The notes below the pieces were generated by a model. That model had not been told where the DNA came from. It worked only from the letters and a program-made list of their open reading frames with translations, and ran no database searches. A DNA stretch of 64,000 nt from Vibrio sp. RE88 (GTDB lineage Bacteria > Pseudomonadota > Gammaproteobacteria > Enterobacterales > Vibrionaceae), in assembly GCF_013113835.1 (NCBI RefSeq), contig NZ_VTYQ01000006.1, forward strand, positions 310,001 to 374,000, read 5' to 3'. Positions 25,935-34,168 of the stretch are shown here, one piece after another (the first letter of the stretch is position 1; the number at the start of each line of letters is the position of its first letter). The translations under genes were made by a program, and so were the position numbers.

Positions 25935-27710
25935 TTACACTGCCATTTTGCTGTTTGTAACAACGTTATTCATTTCACGAACAAGTTTTTGGTAATCACG
26001 AGTAAACTGCTGAGTGATCGTTGCTAGAGCTTCACCCATTTCACTCATGGTACGGTTAATCTCTTGCTGCATTTGAAGGTCAAGCACTTCAACTTGCTTC
26101 TCTACAGCACTACCTGTCTTACCAACAGAGTCTGTAATTTGGTCTTCTAAACTATCAAAGGTTCTACGCACTGCTTGAGCTTGTACTTGGAAGACATCTT
26201 CTAGCGTTGTTTCTAGACGTTCATGAAGCTTAGAAATAGCGTTGGTTGTTTCCTGCTGAATTTCTTTAGTGCTATTGACTAGCTCTTGGTTTGCCTCTTT
26301 TAATACTGTTCCCGTATCTTTTGCATCATCTTTAATCTCAGCGACTAAAACACGAAGCTGACTATTTAGTTCAACAATAGAGTCTTCAAGCTGTTGCTTA
26401 ATTTGTTCAGCGTTGTCGGTGAGATAGGTTGCACTATTCTGAAGTGCCCCTGAGGCTGTTGTTACGTTGTCCGTAATATCGTTAGATGCTTCAGCTAAGC
26501 GGCCACCAATTTCTACCGCTCGATTCTCTAGCTCATGTGAAACCTTAGTTGCGCCTTCCTCAAGGTTTGTTCGCATTGATTCAACACTTTGGTTCGCTGT
26601 CGTACTGAAATTATCAATGATCTTTTGAGATTCAACTAACATAGACTCGTAGTGCGTTGAGGCTGCTTTTACTGAGTCACCAATAACTGACATAGTCGCA
26701 TCCATTTGCTCGCGAATCTGAGGCATTGCTTCAACAGCTTTATCTCTTAAGTCTTTAAATGCCTCAAGTCTGTATTCTAACTCGGTTACTTGGCCATGAC
26801 CTAGCTCCATAACTTGGTGCAGCTTCTCCATTGTTACAGGGATTGCTTCCGCACGCTCATTGATGTGCGCTACCGACTTTTCCGTTGAAGAGATTGCATC
26901 CACCCCAAGCTGATATTTGGTCGCCATGTCTTCCAGTTGAACTCGGTAATTTTCTTGCCAATCCACTAGCTTTTTCACCGACTCATCTAATCGCTTGAAG
27001 TTTTCGCCAAACTGCTCTGTCAACTTATCATTGAACTCAACAATCACTTCTTTTAAGGCGTTAATAACCTGCTCAGTTGCAGACTTAGACAGTAAGTCAC
27101 CAAACTCATCCATCTTGCCCCATAATGTCTCTTTAAACTCATTGTGATTGTCATTAACCTGTTTGAATTGTTCGTTCAAAGCGCGCTGACCGTCATTGAT
27201 GTCAGTACGTAGGTTCTTAATTTGTGATGTCAGTGACGAGTCTTCATCACCTTTAATGGCTGCAATGAGTTCATTTGAAGCATTCAGTTGATCCGTTGAA
27301 GCCTTTAGCTGCTGTGACATGACTGAAAAAATTTCTTCTGGGCCTACCGCCTGCTGGGCGTCTACATCCTTTTTAGGTAATACTCCTAAAATAGCTTTGT
27401 ATAGAATTGACGCGGCCATACCTACGAGACTAGTTAAAAACGCTGTTTTCAAACCACTCAACAGTGATTCAATACTTCCATCAATATTCGTTGGGTCAAA
27501 GTCCATCAAACCAACCACGATACCCGCAAAGGTACCTAAAATACCTAATGAGGTGAGTATATTTGTGGTGGCAGCGGTAAAGCGACTCACCTTACCGACA
27601 GCGGCCAGAGCAACTGACACAGCAAGTAAAGCTAGGATTAAGTAGATAAAAGCATTTGAAATTGCATCAGCCGAGAATGATGCAATGAAAGAAGCAATTG
27701 AATTTGTCAT
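25935..27710 (-). CDS. zorA: ZorA MotA/TolQ-family motor protein, Zorya type II
   Basis: This 591-aa inner-membrane protein is the first gene of the Zorya operon. Membrane segments lie at about 19-38, 51-69 (ILTSLGILGTFAGIVVGLM) and 87-108 (LKTAFLTSLVGMAASILYK), the MotA/ExbB proton-channel pair. The remaining 470 residues are a charged, heptad-rich coiled coil. It forms the rotary stator with ZorB and transmits the infection signal through its tail to the effector. The tail is shorter than in the second ZorA of the operon (21,634-23,715). The promoter should lie in the AT-rich stretch just above 27,720. Confidence 0.88.
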   Translation of the reverse strand: MTNSIASFIASFSADAISNAFIYLILALLAVSVALAAVGKVSRFTAATTNILTSLGILGTFAGIVVGLMDFDPTNIDGSIESLLSGLKTAFLTSLVGMAASILYKAILGVLPKKDVDAQQAVGPEEIFSVMSQQLKASTDQLNASNELIAAIKGDEDSSLTSQIKNLRTDINDGQRALNEQFKQVNDNHNEFKETLWGKMDEFGDLLSKSATEQVINALKEVIVEFNDKLTEQFGENFKRLDESVKKLVDWQENYRVQLEDMATKYQLGVDAISSTEKSVAHINERAEAIPVTMEKLHQVMELGHGQVTELEYRLEAFKDLRDKAVEAMPQIREQMDATMSVIGDSVKAASTHYESMLVESQKIIDNFSTTANQSVESMRTNLEEGATKVSHELENRAVEIGGRLAEASNDITDNVTTASGALQNSATYLTDNAEQIKQQLEDSIVELNSQLRVLVAEIKDDAKDTGTVLKEANQELVNSTKEIQQETTNAISKLHERLETTLEDVFQVQAQAVRRTFDSLEDQITDSVGKTGSAVEKQVEVLDLQMQQEINRTMSEMGEALATITQQFTRDYQKLVREMNNVVTNSKMAV

Positions 27711-28245
27711 ATTTTCACATTAGGCAAGCTAGTGGCGGGCGGATTCTATATTAACGACACGCCATACCACAACATAAAAGATATTTATAAATTGAAAGAA
27801 TTTATTTAACTTACTCTAAATCAAGTCCTAACCTACAGAAAGTGACTTAGAGATGGGTACCAGCAAAAGGTCACTACAGACTATAGCTTTGGCCTCAAAA
27901 AGTGACTTTATAAGCTTATAAAGGGAGCAAGTCGCAAATGAAGTATGAGGTTTATTACGTCTTACTTCCATCGTTTCTCTGGTAGCAAGAGCCCCATTAC
28001 CAGTAATAGTTCAGCCATACAATATTGATTATATGTATAAACGACAATTATCTCTGATAACTACACTAGAAAGTAGTCATAAAACATAATATTTATTCTG
28101 AGATAAACAAGACTGGCTAGTTCATGGGATACGAAAATAGAACTTTCAGAGAGATGTATTATTGAGATTATGCTAACTTAGCAATGGAGCACATTGAGTA
28201 TAATGCGTCAGCTAAAAGGTACCTCCCCCATCATTACGGCGTTAG
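27711..28245. other. AT-rich non-coding stretch upstream of the Zorya operon
   Basis: No credible coding frame. The sequence is markedly AT-rich. The part next to 27,711 must contain the minus-strand promoter for the Zorya operon; I cannot place its -35 and -10 boxes with confidence. The phrase AAAAGTGACTT occurs near 27,898 and AAAGTGACTT near 27,839, a short direct repeat of unknown meaning. Confidence 0.5.
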
Positions 28246-28416
28246 ACAAAAATCTATAATAAAAAGGCAGAGATCGAGCACTCGAATACTTGTTGCTATT
28301 GCGGCTGTACCAATAACATCGCGACTGACCAATTAATACCAAGAAATAAAGGCGGTACAGCCTCAGGAGATAACTTAATCCCAGCTTGCCGCCTTTTCTA
28401 CAGTTATTCCCTTTGA
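28246..28416 (+). pseudogene. HNH endonuclease remnant
   Basis: A 56-codon open stretch reads EHSNTCCYCGCTNNIATD, then LIPRNKGGTASGDNLIPAC, and stops. This is the recognisable core of an HNH zinc-finger nuclease (CxxC, D-x-x-IP, KGG, DNL-x-PAC), but the residue after the first Asp, normally His, is Gln. The second CxxC is incomplete, there is no good start codon and the frame ends in the middle of the domain. It is a decayed gene fragment, probably of island origin. Confidence 0.6.
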
Positions 28417-28615
28417 TATCAGAACGTTGTTCAATAGTGAGCGAGCCCTTGAGAAGTCCAAAGCTATCAATGCAGATATTGTTGAATAACCGAAATCGCT
28501 CCAGGCAAAGCACCTAAAGAGTTTAAGTATTTTCTATTTACAATAGCCTCTCGAGTCACCGTCTCTTTATATATCCTCTGGCCTATTTTAAGAATGGCCC
28601 TTGATTGAAATAATA

Positions 28616-29056
28616 GAAACTTATAACCCCCAAGTGACTATCTGCGAACGCATTAATTCTCCAATAGGCGGCATCGCTGTATTTGTGTAAATATCATCCC
28701 ATACGGTATGCTTACCGTTTATAGTGGCAATCTTTTAATTGCCCAAAAAGACTTTAATCAGGTGAGAAATACCAAACCAAGAAGGTACGAGCCTAAATAC
28801 TGTAGAGGCCAGTTAATAGAAGCTTTATCCAACAACTCTTTAAACTGTCTTACTGAGATTGATTTTGAAGAACAAGGTTTGCTTTACCTGACCGTAAAAC
28901 TGATATTCTTAGACAAAACATTAGCCACATTTGTATCTCTGCACTTCTGGTTGAAAATGCAGGAAAATTGAAGTTGGTACATGGAATCACATCAATGAAA
29001 AAGATCAACGAATGTCTGACCATAACGCTACATATGTTGACCTAATTATTAAGTAA
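28616..29056 (+). pseudogene. Decayed gene of unknown function
   Basis: Three plus-strand segments in successive frames read like one protein: ETYNPQVTICERINSPIGG up to a stop near 28,690; the open frame 28,708-28,971 (LTVYSGNLLIAQKDFNQVRN and on); and KIEVGTWNHINEKDQRMSDH ending at a TAA at 29,054-29,056. At least two frameshifts are needed to join them. The family is not recognised. It could equally be non-coding sequence with chance open frames. Confidence 0.3.
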
Positions 29057-29101
29057 GCATCCTTTAATCAGTCATCGCTTCCCTAACCTCTAATCTTTGC
29101 G

Positions 29102-29344
29102 TTAATTAAAAGCTTTAGGTGTTGCCCTTTTTAACGATCTAGATAAACAGCAGTCTCCTCTTCTCGACGCTCCCACAGCAGGAGCGTTAATACCCGTGAA
29201 ATCAAGGTATCGCTGGTGCGTATACGCATGTCTCAGGCCATGTGCACGCTCTAGCCCCACCTTGATGCATGCTCGTTCGTATCTACCTAAGTGAGTTTTA
29301 CACGTATCCTCTTTCAGTATTAATGAGCCATCCCCCTCACTGTT
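29102..29344 (-). pseudogene. Tyrosine recombinase (Integrase_1-like) remnant
   Basis: Minus-strand translation gives GSLILKEDTCKTHLGRYERAC, then KVGLERAHGLRHAYTHQRYL and FTGINAPAVG. The HGLRHAY..QRY..LTG...P..GG pattern is the signature of the integrase-domain family common in Vibrio and related genomic islands, including the catalytic RxxHxY-type box (R and H present). The N-terminal domain is missing, the frame is closed upstream by a stop at 29,345-29,347, and after APAVG the sequence diverges. The C-terminal catalytic tyrosine is not visible. It is therefore a dead integrase fragment, marking the probable right edge of the defence island. Confidence 0.7.
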
Positions 29345-29419
29345 TTATTGAGTCGATTAGTTTACACTGCGCTTGGGTTATGATGGGAACATTTCACGGC
29401 TTCGCTCCTTTAGCCTTAC

Positions 29420-30319
29420 TCACCCAGCAAAATTCGCATGCTGCTTAATATGTTCGATGAACATAGGAATCTTATTGGCAACGTGTTTTCTTGATGCATA
29501 AAAGGCATAAAGAACCAAGTCATCGGGTTGGTACTCCATTTCTATGATCTTTAAAGCACCTGAGTTGATTGCAGCTTGGCACGTTTCAATTGGTAGTATC
29601 GCAAGCCCTAACCCTGATATCGCTCCCGTTTTCGCCAGATGACCACTGTTGACCTTAAACGAAGATCGTACTTTCTGAGTGCTAAGTTCGCCGTTATCTT
29701 TTTTGAAAACCCACGGTGTTCCGTTTATTGCGGTTAGGCTGCTGATGCATGGAATGTGTTGTAAGTCAGTCGTCTGGAAAGGTGTCGGGTACCGCTCTAG
29801 CAGTTTAGGAGAACCGACAACAACACTCGGCCAGCGCTTAATCTCTCTCGCAACCAGATTTGAATCCTCAAGACGCCCGCGATGGAATTTCAAGATAATA
29901 TCAAACCCATCGAACAAATCTTCTTTAGGGCTAATGCTCGTATCACAACACAATGAGATGGATGGGTATTGCTCGCAAAAGCTGACCACTGCATTCGCTA
30001 ATGGCGGCGAGTCTGGCATCAATACCCTAAGCTGCCCAACAGCTTCTTGAGAGTGGCGAGTGACCTCTTCAAGTGCATCGTTCAATTTGCTCATTAACGG
30101 CTGCGTCAGCAAATATAGGTGTTCTCCCACGTTTGTCGGAGCTATTTTTCGGGTCGTCCTGTCAAATAGTCGTGTATCAAGTCGCTCTTCGAGCATACTG
30201 ATGTGGCGACTGACGTTGGAAGTCGGCAACTGGAGAAACTCGGATGCACGTTTAAAGCTCATGTTTTCATATACAGAATGAAAACTTGTCAGCCATTGCT
30301 GTTCAATTTTCTCAAGCAC
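29420..30319 (-). CDS. LysR-family transcriptional regulator
   Basis: This 299-aa protein has an N-terminal winged helix-turn-helix (residues 8-66: FHSVYENMSFKRASEFL, then SNVSRHISMLEERL, LFDRTTRKIAPT) and a LysR substrate-binding domain (about 90-290). The GTG at 30,319 gives the usual LysR N-terminus; no ATG fits better. It is divergent from the accD-like gene and MFS exporter at 30,427-32,795, with a 107-nt gap, so these are its likely targets. The inducer cannot be told from sequence. Confidence 0.9.
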   Translation of the reverse strand: MLEKIEQQWLTSFHSVYENMSFKRASEFLQLPTSNVSRHISMLEERLDTRLFDRTTRKIAPTNVGEHLYLLTQPLMSKLNDALEEVTRHSQEAVGQLRVLMPDSPPLANAVVSFCEQYPSISLCCDTSISPKEDLFDGFDIILKFHRGRLEDSNLVAREIKRWPSVVVGSPKLLERYPTPFQTTDLQHIPCISSLTAINGTPWVFKKDNGELSTQKVRSSFKVNSGHLAKTGAISGLGLAILPIETCQAAINSGALKIIEMEYQPDDLVLYAFYASRKHVANKIPMFIEHIKQHANFAG

Positions 30320-30426
30320 GATTGACTATCCCATTAAGTTGGATTTACTAACTCATTTAATACACTTTATTACCTAGATTGGGTTTATACAATGCATGAA
30401 CTGGATTAAACAACTAAAGGTGACTC

Positions 30427-31293
30427 ATGAGTTGGCTTGAAAAGCTAATACATAAAAAGAATGTTGTCCGTGCCCGAAAATCAGAAATACCACAAGGCTT
30501 ATAGAAAACATGCCCTCAGTGCAATCAAGTTCTTTACTACAAAACACTGGAAATTCACTTGGACGTCTGCCCTCACTGTAATCACCACATGAGAATGAAA
30601 GCACGCTACCGGCTTGATAGCTTCTTAGATACAGGGGAAAAGATTGAAATTGCAAGTCAACATGAACCAAGAGATACGCTGGGTTTTAAAGATCAAAAAC
30701 GGTACAAAGACCGTATTGCTTTGGCTCAAAAAGAGTCAGGCGAAAAAGATGCGTTAATTGCGATGAAAGGTGAGCTTATGGGCCTACCCGTTGTAGCCTG
30801 CGCCTTTGAGTTTTCATTTATGGCCGGCTCGATGGGTTCTGTGGTGGGTGCGCGGTTTGTTCACGCTGTTAACACTGCTATAGAGAGCAACTGCGGTTTG
30901 GTTTGCTTTTCGGCTTGTGGCGGCGCTCGGATGCAAGAGTCCTTGATGGCGTTAATGCAAATGGCTAAAACCAGTGCAGCATTGAAACAACTCTCAAATG
31001 CTAAATTACCCTACATTTCAATACTCACTGACCAAACTTACGGCGGCGTTTCTGCAAGCTTAGCGATGCTTGGAGACATTAATATTGGCGAACCTAAGGC
31101 AAGAGTCGGTTTTGCTGGGCGTCGCGTAATTGAACAAACCGTACGTGAGACATTACCCGAAGATTTCCAGCAAAGTGAGTTTCTTTTGGATCACGGGGCA
31201 ATCGATATGATTGTGGATAGACGTGATATGAGAAAACGAGTAGCAAGGCTGCTTTCCATGCTGACAAATACACCACTTACTATGGATGAATAA
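30427..31293 (+). pseudogene. AccD paralogue (acetyl-CoA carboxylase carboxyltransferase beta) with an in-frame amber stop
   Basis: From the ATG at 30,427 the frame opens MSWLEKLIHKK like AccD, but meets TAG at codon 26 (30,502-30,504), where AccD usually has Trp before the first zinc-finger cysteine. The frame then continues without another stop to 31,293: [53 protein letters not shown] and [14 protein letters not shown] are all well kept. Unless the stop is suppressed, only a protein starting at a later codon (the TTG at 30,559 or an ATG such as 30,589) can be made, lacking half of the zinc ribbon. The housekeeping accD is expected elsewhere. An extra ACC subunit beside an exporter would fit tolerance to an ACC-directed antibiotic (inference). 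Confidence 0.75.
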
Positions 31294-31463
31294 CGGCCAC
31301 TCAACTGGAAAGCGGTTTCATTGCAAGACAAGTTCTGAATGCGCTTTCCTTCACTAACGGGTTAACCGTGGCAATAATCTAATTAAATCAAGCACAAACC
31401 TTTACCATCGAACCACAAAAGGTATATACATAATCTTAAGATCATCAAAATGTTGAATACTTC

Positions 31464-32795
31464 ATGACGCTCAGAGAAATTCTTCAAATCCGTAATGTCC
31501 GCAGCTTCTTAATCTTTCGGAGCAGTTACTTTGCGCGTTTTTACTACCCTGTATTCACCCTACTCTATCTCGATTATGGCTTAACCCTGTCTCAGTTCGC
31601 GATGCTTAACGTCGTTTGGGCGGCGACCATTGTTCTAGCTGAAGTCCCATCTGGCGCTTTTGCTGATACCTTGGGGCGAAAAAAGCTGGTGGTGCTATCT
31701 TCAGTGGTCATGTTTATAGAGATCGCCATGATCGCTTTCGTGCCAACGGGTAACCCTACTATTGTCTTCTTTGTCTTCTTGATTAACCGAGTGTTGAGTG
31801 GCTTGGCGATGGCATTGGCGAGTGGCGCCGACGAAGCTTTGGCATACGACACGCTCAAAGAGCAAGGTAAAGAAGACGTCTGGCCACAAGTGCTGCAGAT
31901 CCAACTGCGTATTTCCTCTAGCGTGGGGATTTTGGTCACCCTAATCGGCGCAGCTATGTATGACGTGAACTTTATGGCGTCGGTGTTTAACTTCCTTGGC
32001 CTCGACGCTCCAGAAAAGACGCAAGACATCATGCGTATTCCGGTCTATGCCACTCTGTTCGTTGCACTTATCGCCTTTTATGCCGCAATTAATATGGAAG
32101 AAGACAACAGTGCATTGCCAGTGCATGACAGTAAATTCGCCACCACAATCGCCAGCCTCAAATTAACACTGAATACGGGTAAGTGGGTGCTTTCCACCCC
32201 TTACGTGTTATTCATATTGCTCTACTACAGCTTGTTTGAGCATACATCGCGGATGTTCTTAACGATGAACAGCCAATACTATCGCGCAATCGATATTCCG
32301 ATTATCTATTTCGGTTTGATCGGCGCGGGGATAAGCGTCTTGCAAATATTACTGGCTGGGCAAAGTCGTAAACTAGCGGAACGTATCGCCCCCAAAAGGT
32401 TTATTGCGATCATGGGCTTAGCAAGCATGGCGACGTACTATTGGATCAGCCTAGGGTGGTCAATCTATGGGGTAATCCCTGCCTTGTTACTCATCTTTAT
32501 CATCATGACGATGAACATCTTCATTAGTTATCACCTCAATAAAAAGACCGAGTCTCACAACAGAGCAACGGTGTTGAGTTTCAAAGGTTTAATGTTCAAC
32601 CTAGGATACGGCTCAATTGGTATTCTATACGCCTACTACTATAAGCTGGTGTCTCAGAGCCATACTGAGCTGGAGATAGAACAGCACATCGACTTCATCG
32701 CCTCACTCTCTTCATTTTTCTATTACTTTACGTTTCTGTTCATCGCAATCAGCGCTTTTTTCTATATCAAACATAGGAAGAAGGCGATTTTCTGA
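31464..32795 (+). CDS. MFS transporter
   Basis: This 443-aa inner-membrane protein has about 12 hydrophobic segments and the MFS motif A-like phrase VPSGAFADTLGRKK at about residues 60-73. A conserved LASGADEALAYD phrase in the next transmembrane pair is typical of a subgroup of uncharacterised bacterial MFS exporters. It follows the broken accD paralogue by 170 nt on the same strand. Export of a drug or metabolite is likely but the substrate is not indicated. Confidence 0.85.
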   Translation: MTLREILQIRNVRSFLIFRSSYFARFYYPVFTLLYLDYGLTLSQFAMLNVVWAATIVLAEVPSGAFADTLGRKKLVVLSSVVMFIEIAMIAFVPTGNPTIVFFVFLINRVLSGLAMALASGADEALAYDTLKEQGKEDVWPQVLQIQLRISSSVGILVTLIGAAMYDVNFMASVFNFLGLDAPEKTQDIMRIPVYATLFVALIAFYAAINMEEDNSALPVHDSKFATTIASLKLTLNTGKWVLSTPYVLFILLYYSLFEHTSRMFLTMNSQYYRAIDIPIIYFGLIGAGISVLQILLAGQSRKLAERIAPKRFIAIMGLASMATYYWISLGWSIYGVIPALLLIFIIMTMNIFISYHLNKKTESHNRATVLSFKGLMFNLGYGSIGILYAYYYKLVSQSHTELEIEQHIDFIASLSSFFYYFTFLFIAISAFFYIKHRKKAIF

Positions 32796-32852
32796 AGAGG
32801 GATGTAACGAGCAGCCTAGGTTTAAAGCTTCAATGGGATCGTTTGAGCAAGA

Positions 32853-33125
32853 TTATTTGATGTAGGAATCCAACACTTTCAACACGATCTCCATATCTTC
32901 TTCTCTCTGCTTAGTATCTTCTTCAAGCACAACATGCTCCTGTAGATGGCCTTTTATCACTTCACGCATCAGGCCATTCACCGCCCCACGAATCGCTGCT
33001 ATTTGCTGGAGCACATTCTGACACTCATGCTCTTCATCCAACATTTTTTTTAAGCCGTTTACCTGACCTTGTATCTTGCTAACCCGTGCCTTGAGCTTCT
33101 TTTGATCTTTCGCTATGTGTGACAT
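32853..33125 (-). CDS. RcnR/CsoR-family metal-responsive repressor
   Basis: This 90-aa all-helical DUF156 protein keeps the RcnR metal ligands His3, Cys35, His60 and His64, and the phrases [30 protein letters not shown] and [11 protein letters not shown], so a nickel/cobalt sensor is more likely than a CsoR copper or FrmR formaldehyde sensor. Two operator-like G-tract sites lie 62-96 nt upstream, between this gene and the divergent gene at 33,306. No rcnA exporter is next to it in the window, so its target is probably the uncharacterised gene across the gap and its own promoter. Confidence 0.88.
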   Translation of the reverse strand: MSHIAKDQKKLKARVSKIQGQVNGLKKMLDEEHECQNVLQQIAAIRGAVNGLMREVIKGHLQEHVVLEEDTKQREEDMEIVLKVLDSYIK

Positions 33126-33186
33126 GGCTTACTCACTCCCTTTATTCAGTGGCGAGATTCTACCTGATAATGTAGCACTCACATTA

Positions 33187-33221
33187 TACTGGGGGGTAGT
33201 ATTTTATACTATGGGGGAGTA
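33187..33221. promoter_or_regulatory. Tandem RcnR-type operators
   Basis: TACTGGGGGGTAGTA at 33,187-33,201 matches the RcnR site form TACT-G6-N-AGTA. A second, slightly different copy, TACTATGGGGGAGTA, lies at 33,207-33,221. The 20-nt repeat places both on a similar face of the helix, in the gap between the repressor gene and the divergent gene. Confidence 0.8.
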
Positions 33222-33305
33222 TAGTTTATTTCAGATACAAACGCTCTCCCCCATAACGCACTGAGCTTTGTATCTGCTATCGAAGTAAAACAAGAGAATC
33301 AACCG

Positions 33306-33743
33306 ATGAAAGATGTTAAAGGTGTCTTCCGTAACCTTGAGAAAATGCTCCAGCAAGCAAGCTGGTTTGATGACGGCTGGGAAATTTACAATCGCGGAAA
33401 TTACCTTCAGCTTTACAAAGAAAATTGGTTCAATCACAACCAAGGCGGTGTCCATTTTGAGACCTTCATAGAAGCACCGCAAATCAAGCAAAAACAGTTT
33501 CCGGTATGCGTACACGCTGAGGAAGATTGCCCATCTCAATCTGAATTTATTCGCCAGTTAATGGAGCTAGAAGGTGAGCGAATCCAAGGCTGGAAAGGTT
33601 ATAAAGCTCTGGATAATAGCTATGGTATTTGTCAGCGTACGCTGCCTCTGAACTTTAAAAATCTCGAACAAAGGCTCTTTGAAGAGTTCAATCGCCTTCG
33701 AATGCTAGAAGCCAGCATCGAGCAAGTCCTACAGAGGCTATGA
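33306..33743 (+). CDS. Hypothetical protein, 145 aa, in the RcnR-operator regulon
   Basis: I do not recognise a named family. The protein is soluble, rich in aromatic residues at the N-terminus (ASWFDDGWEIYNRGNYLQLYKENWFNHN) with an HFETFIEAPQIKQKQFPV beta-strand region and a helical C-terminus ending in EASIEQVLQRL. His and Cys residues are scattered (HNQGGVHF, CVHAEEDC). It is transcribed away from the metal-sensor gene, with two operator-like sites about 85-120 nt upstream of its ATG. A metal-responsive function is inferred only from that. Confidence 0.7.
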   Translation: MKDVKGVFRNLEKMLQQASWFDDGWEIYNRGNYLQLYKENWFNHNQGGVHFETFIEAPQIKQKQFPVCVHAEEDCPSQSEFIRQLMELEGERIQGWKGYKALDNSYGICQRTLPLNFKNLEQRLFEEFNRLRMLEASIEQVLQRL

Positions 33744-33773
33744 CCTAACCGCAATTACAGGCGCATTTAAGAT

Positions 33774-33950
33774 ATGAAGAAACAAAAAAGCCCGTGTATT
33801 GATGTGTGTGACTTCTCAGGCCCTAAAGGTTGGTGTTTGGGGTGTGCTCGAACACGTGAAGAGTGTCAAAACTGGAAGACAATGAAGCCTTACGCTATCA
33901 ACACTCTTCAAAGAGAATTGAAAAAGAGAATGACCAAAATAGATCAGTGA
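33774..33950 (+). CDS. DUF1289 family protein, 58 aa
   Basis: A short gene 30 nt downstream of the previous one. The protein begins KKQKSPCIDVCDF and has GWCLGCARTREEC; the CxxxC...CxxC pattern with GWCxGC(x)RT is the DUF1289 signature, a small probable metal- or iron-sulphur-binding protein. It ends in a helical KMTKIDQ-type basic tail. The function of the family is not established. Co-transcription with the upstream gene is likely. Confidence 0.8.
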   Translation: MKKQKSPCIDVCDFSGPKGWCLGCARTREECQNWKTMKPYAINTLQRELKKRMTKIDQ

Positions 33951-34168
33951 ATCTCAGTCCTAGTGGCCTTCACCTAGGCCATTGTGTAGCACTCCGTTTT
34001 GTTTACGCACCTTTCTTTGGTCGGCTTTGATATTGGTCTGACATCGATGAATTATTACAATGGCAATAAATTCATATTAAACATTATTCATATGTGATTC
34101 ATATCCTATCCTTTTGAATCATTTACTTTAAAGTTGACTCACCCTTATCAACTTGCTCAATCTGGTTA

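Noticed and set aside
28208..28513. 101-codon minus-strand frame
   Set aside because: It overlaps the plus-strand HNH relic antisense and has no protein-like features.
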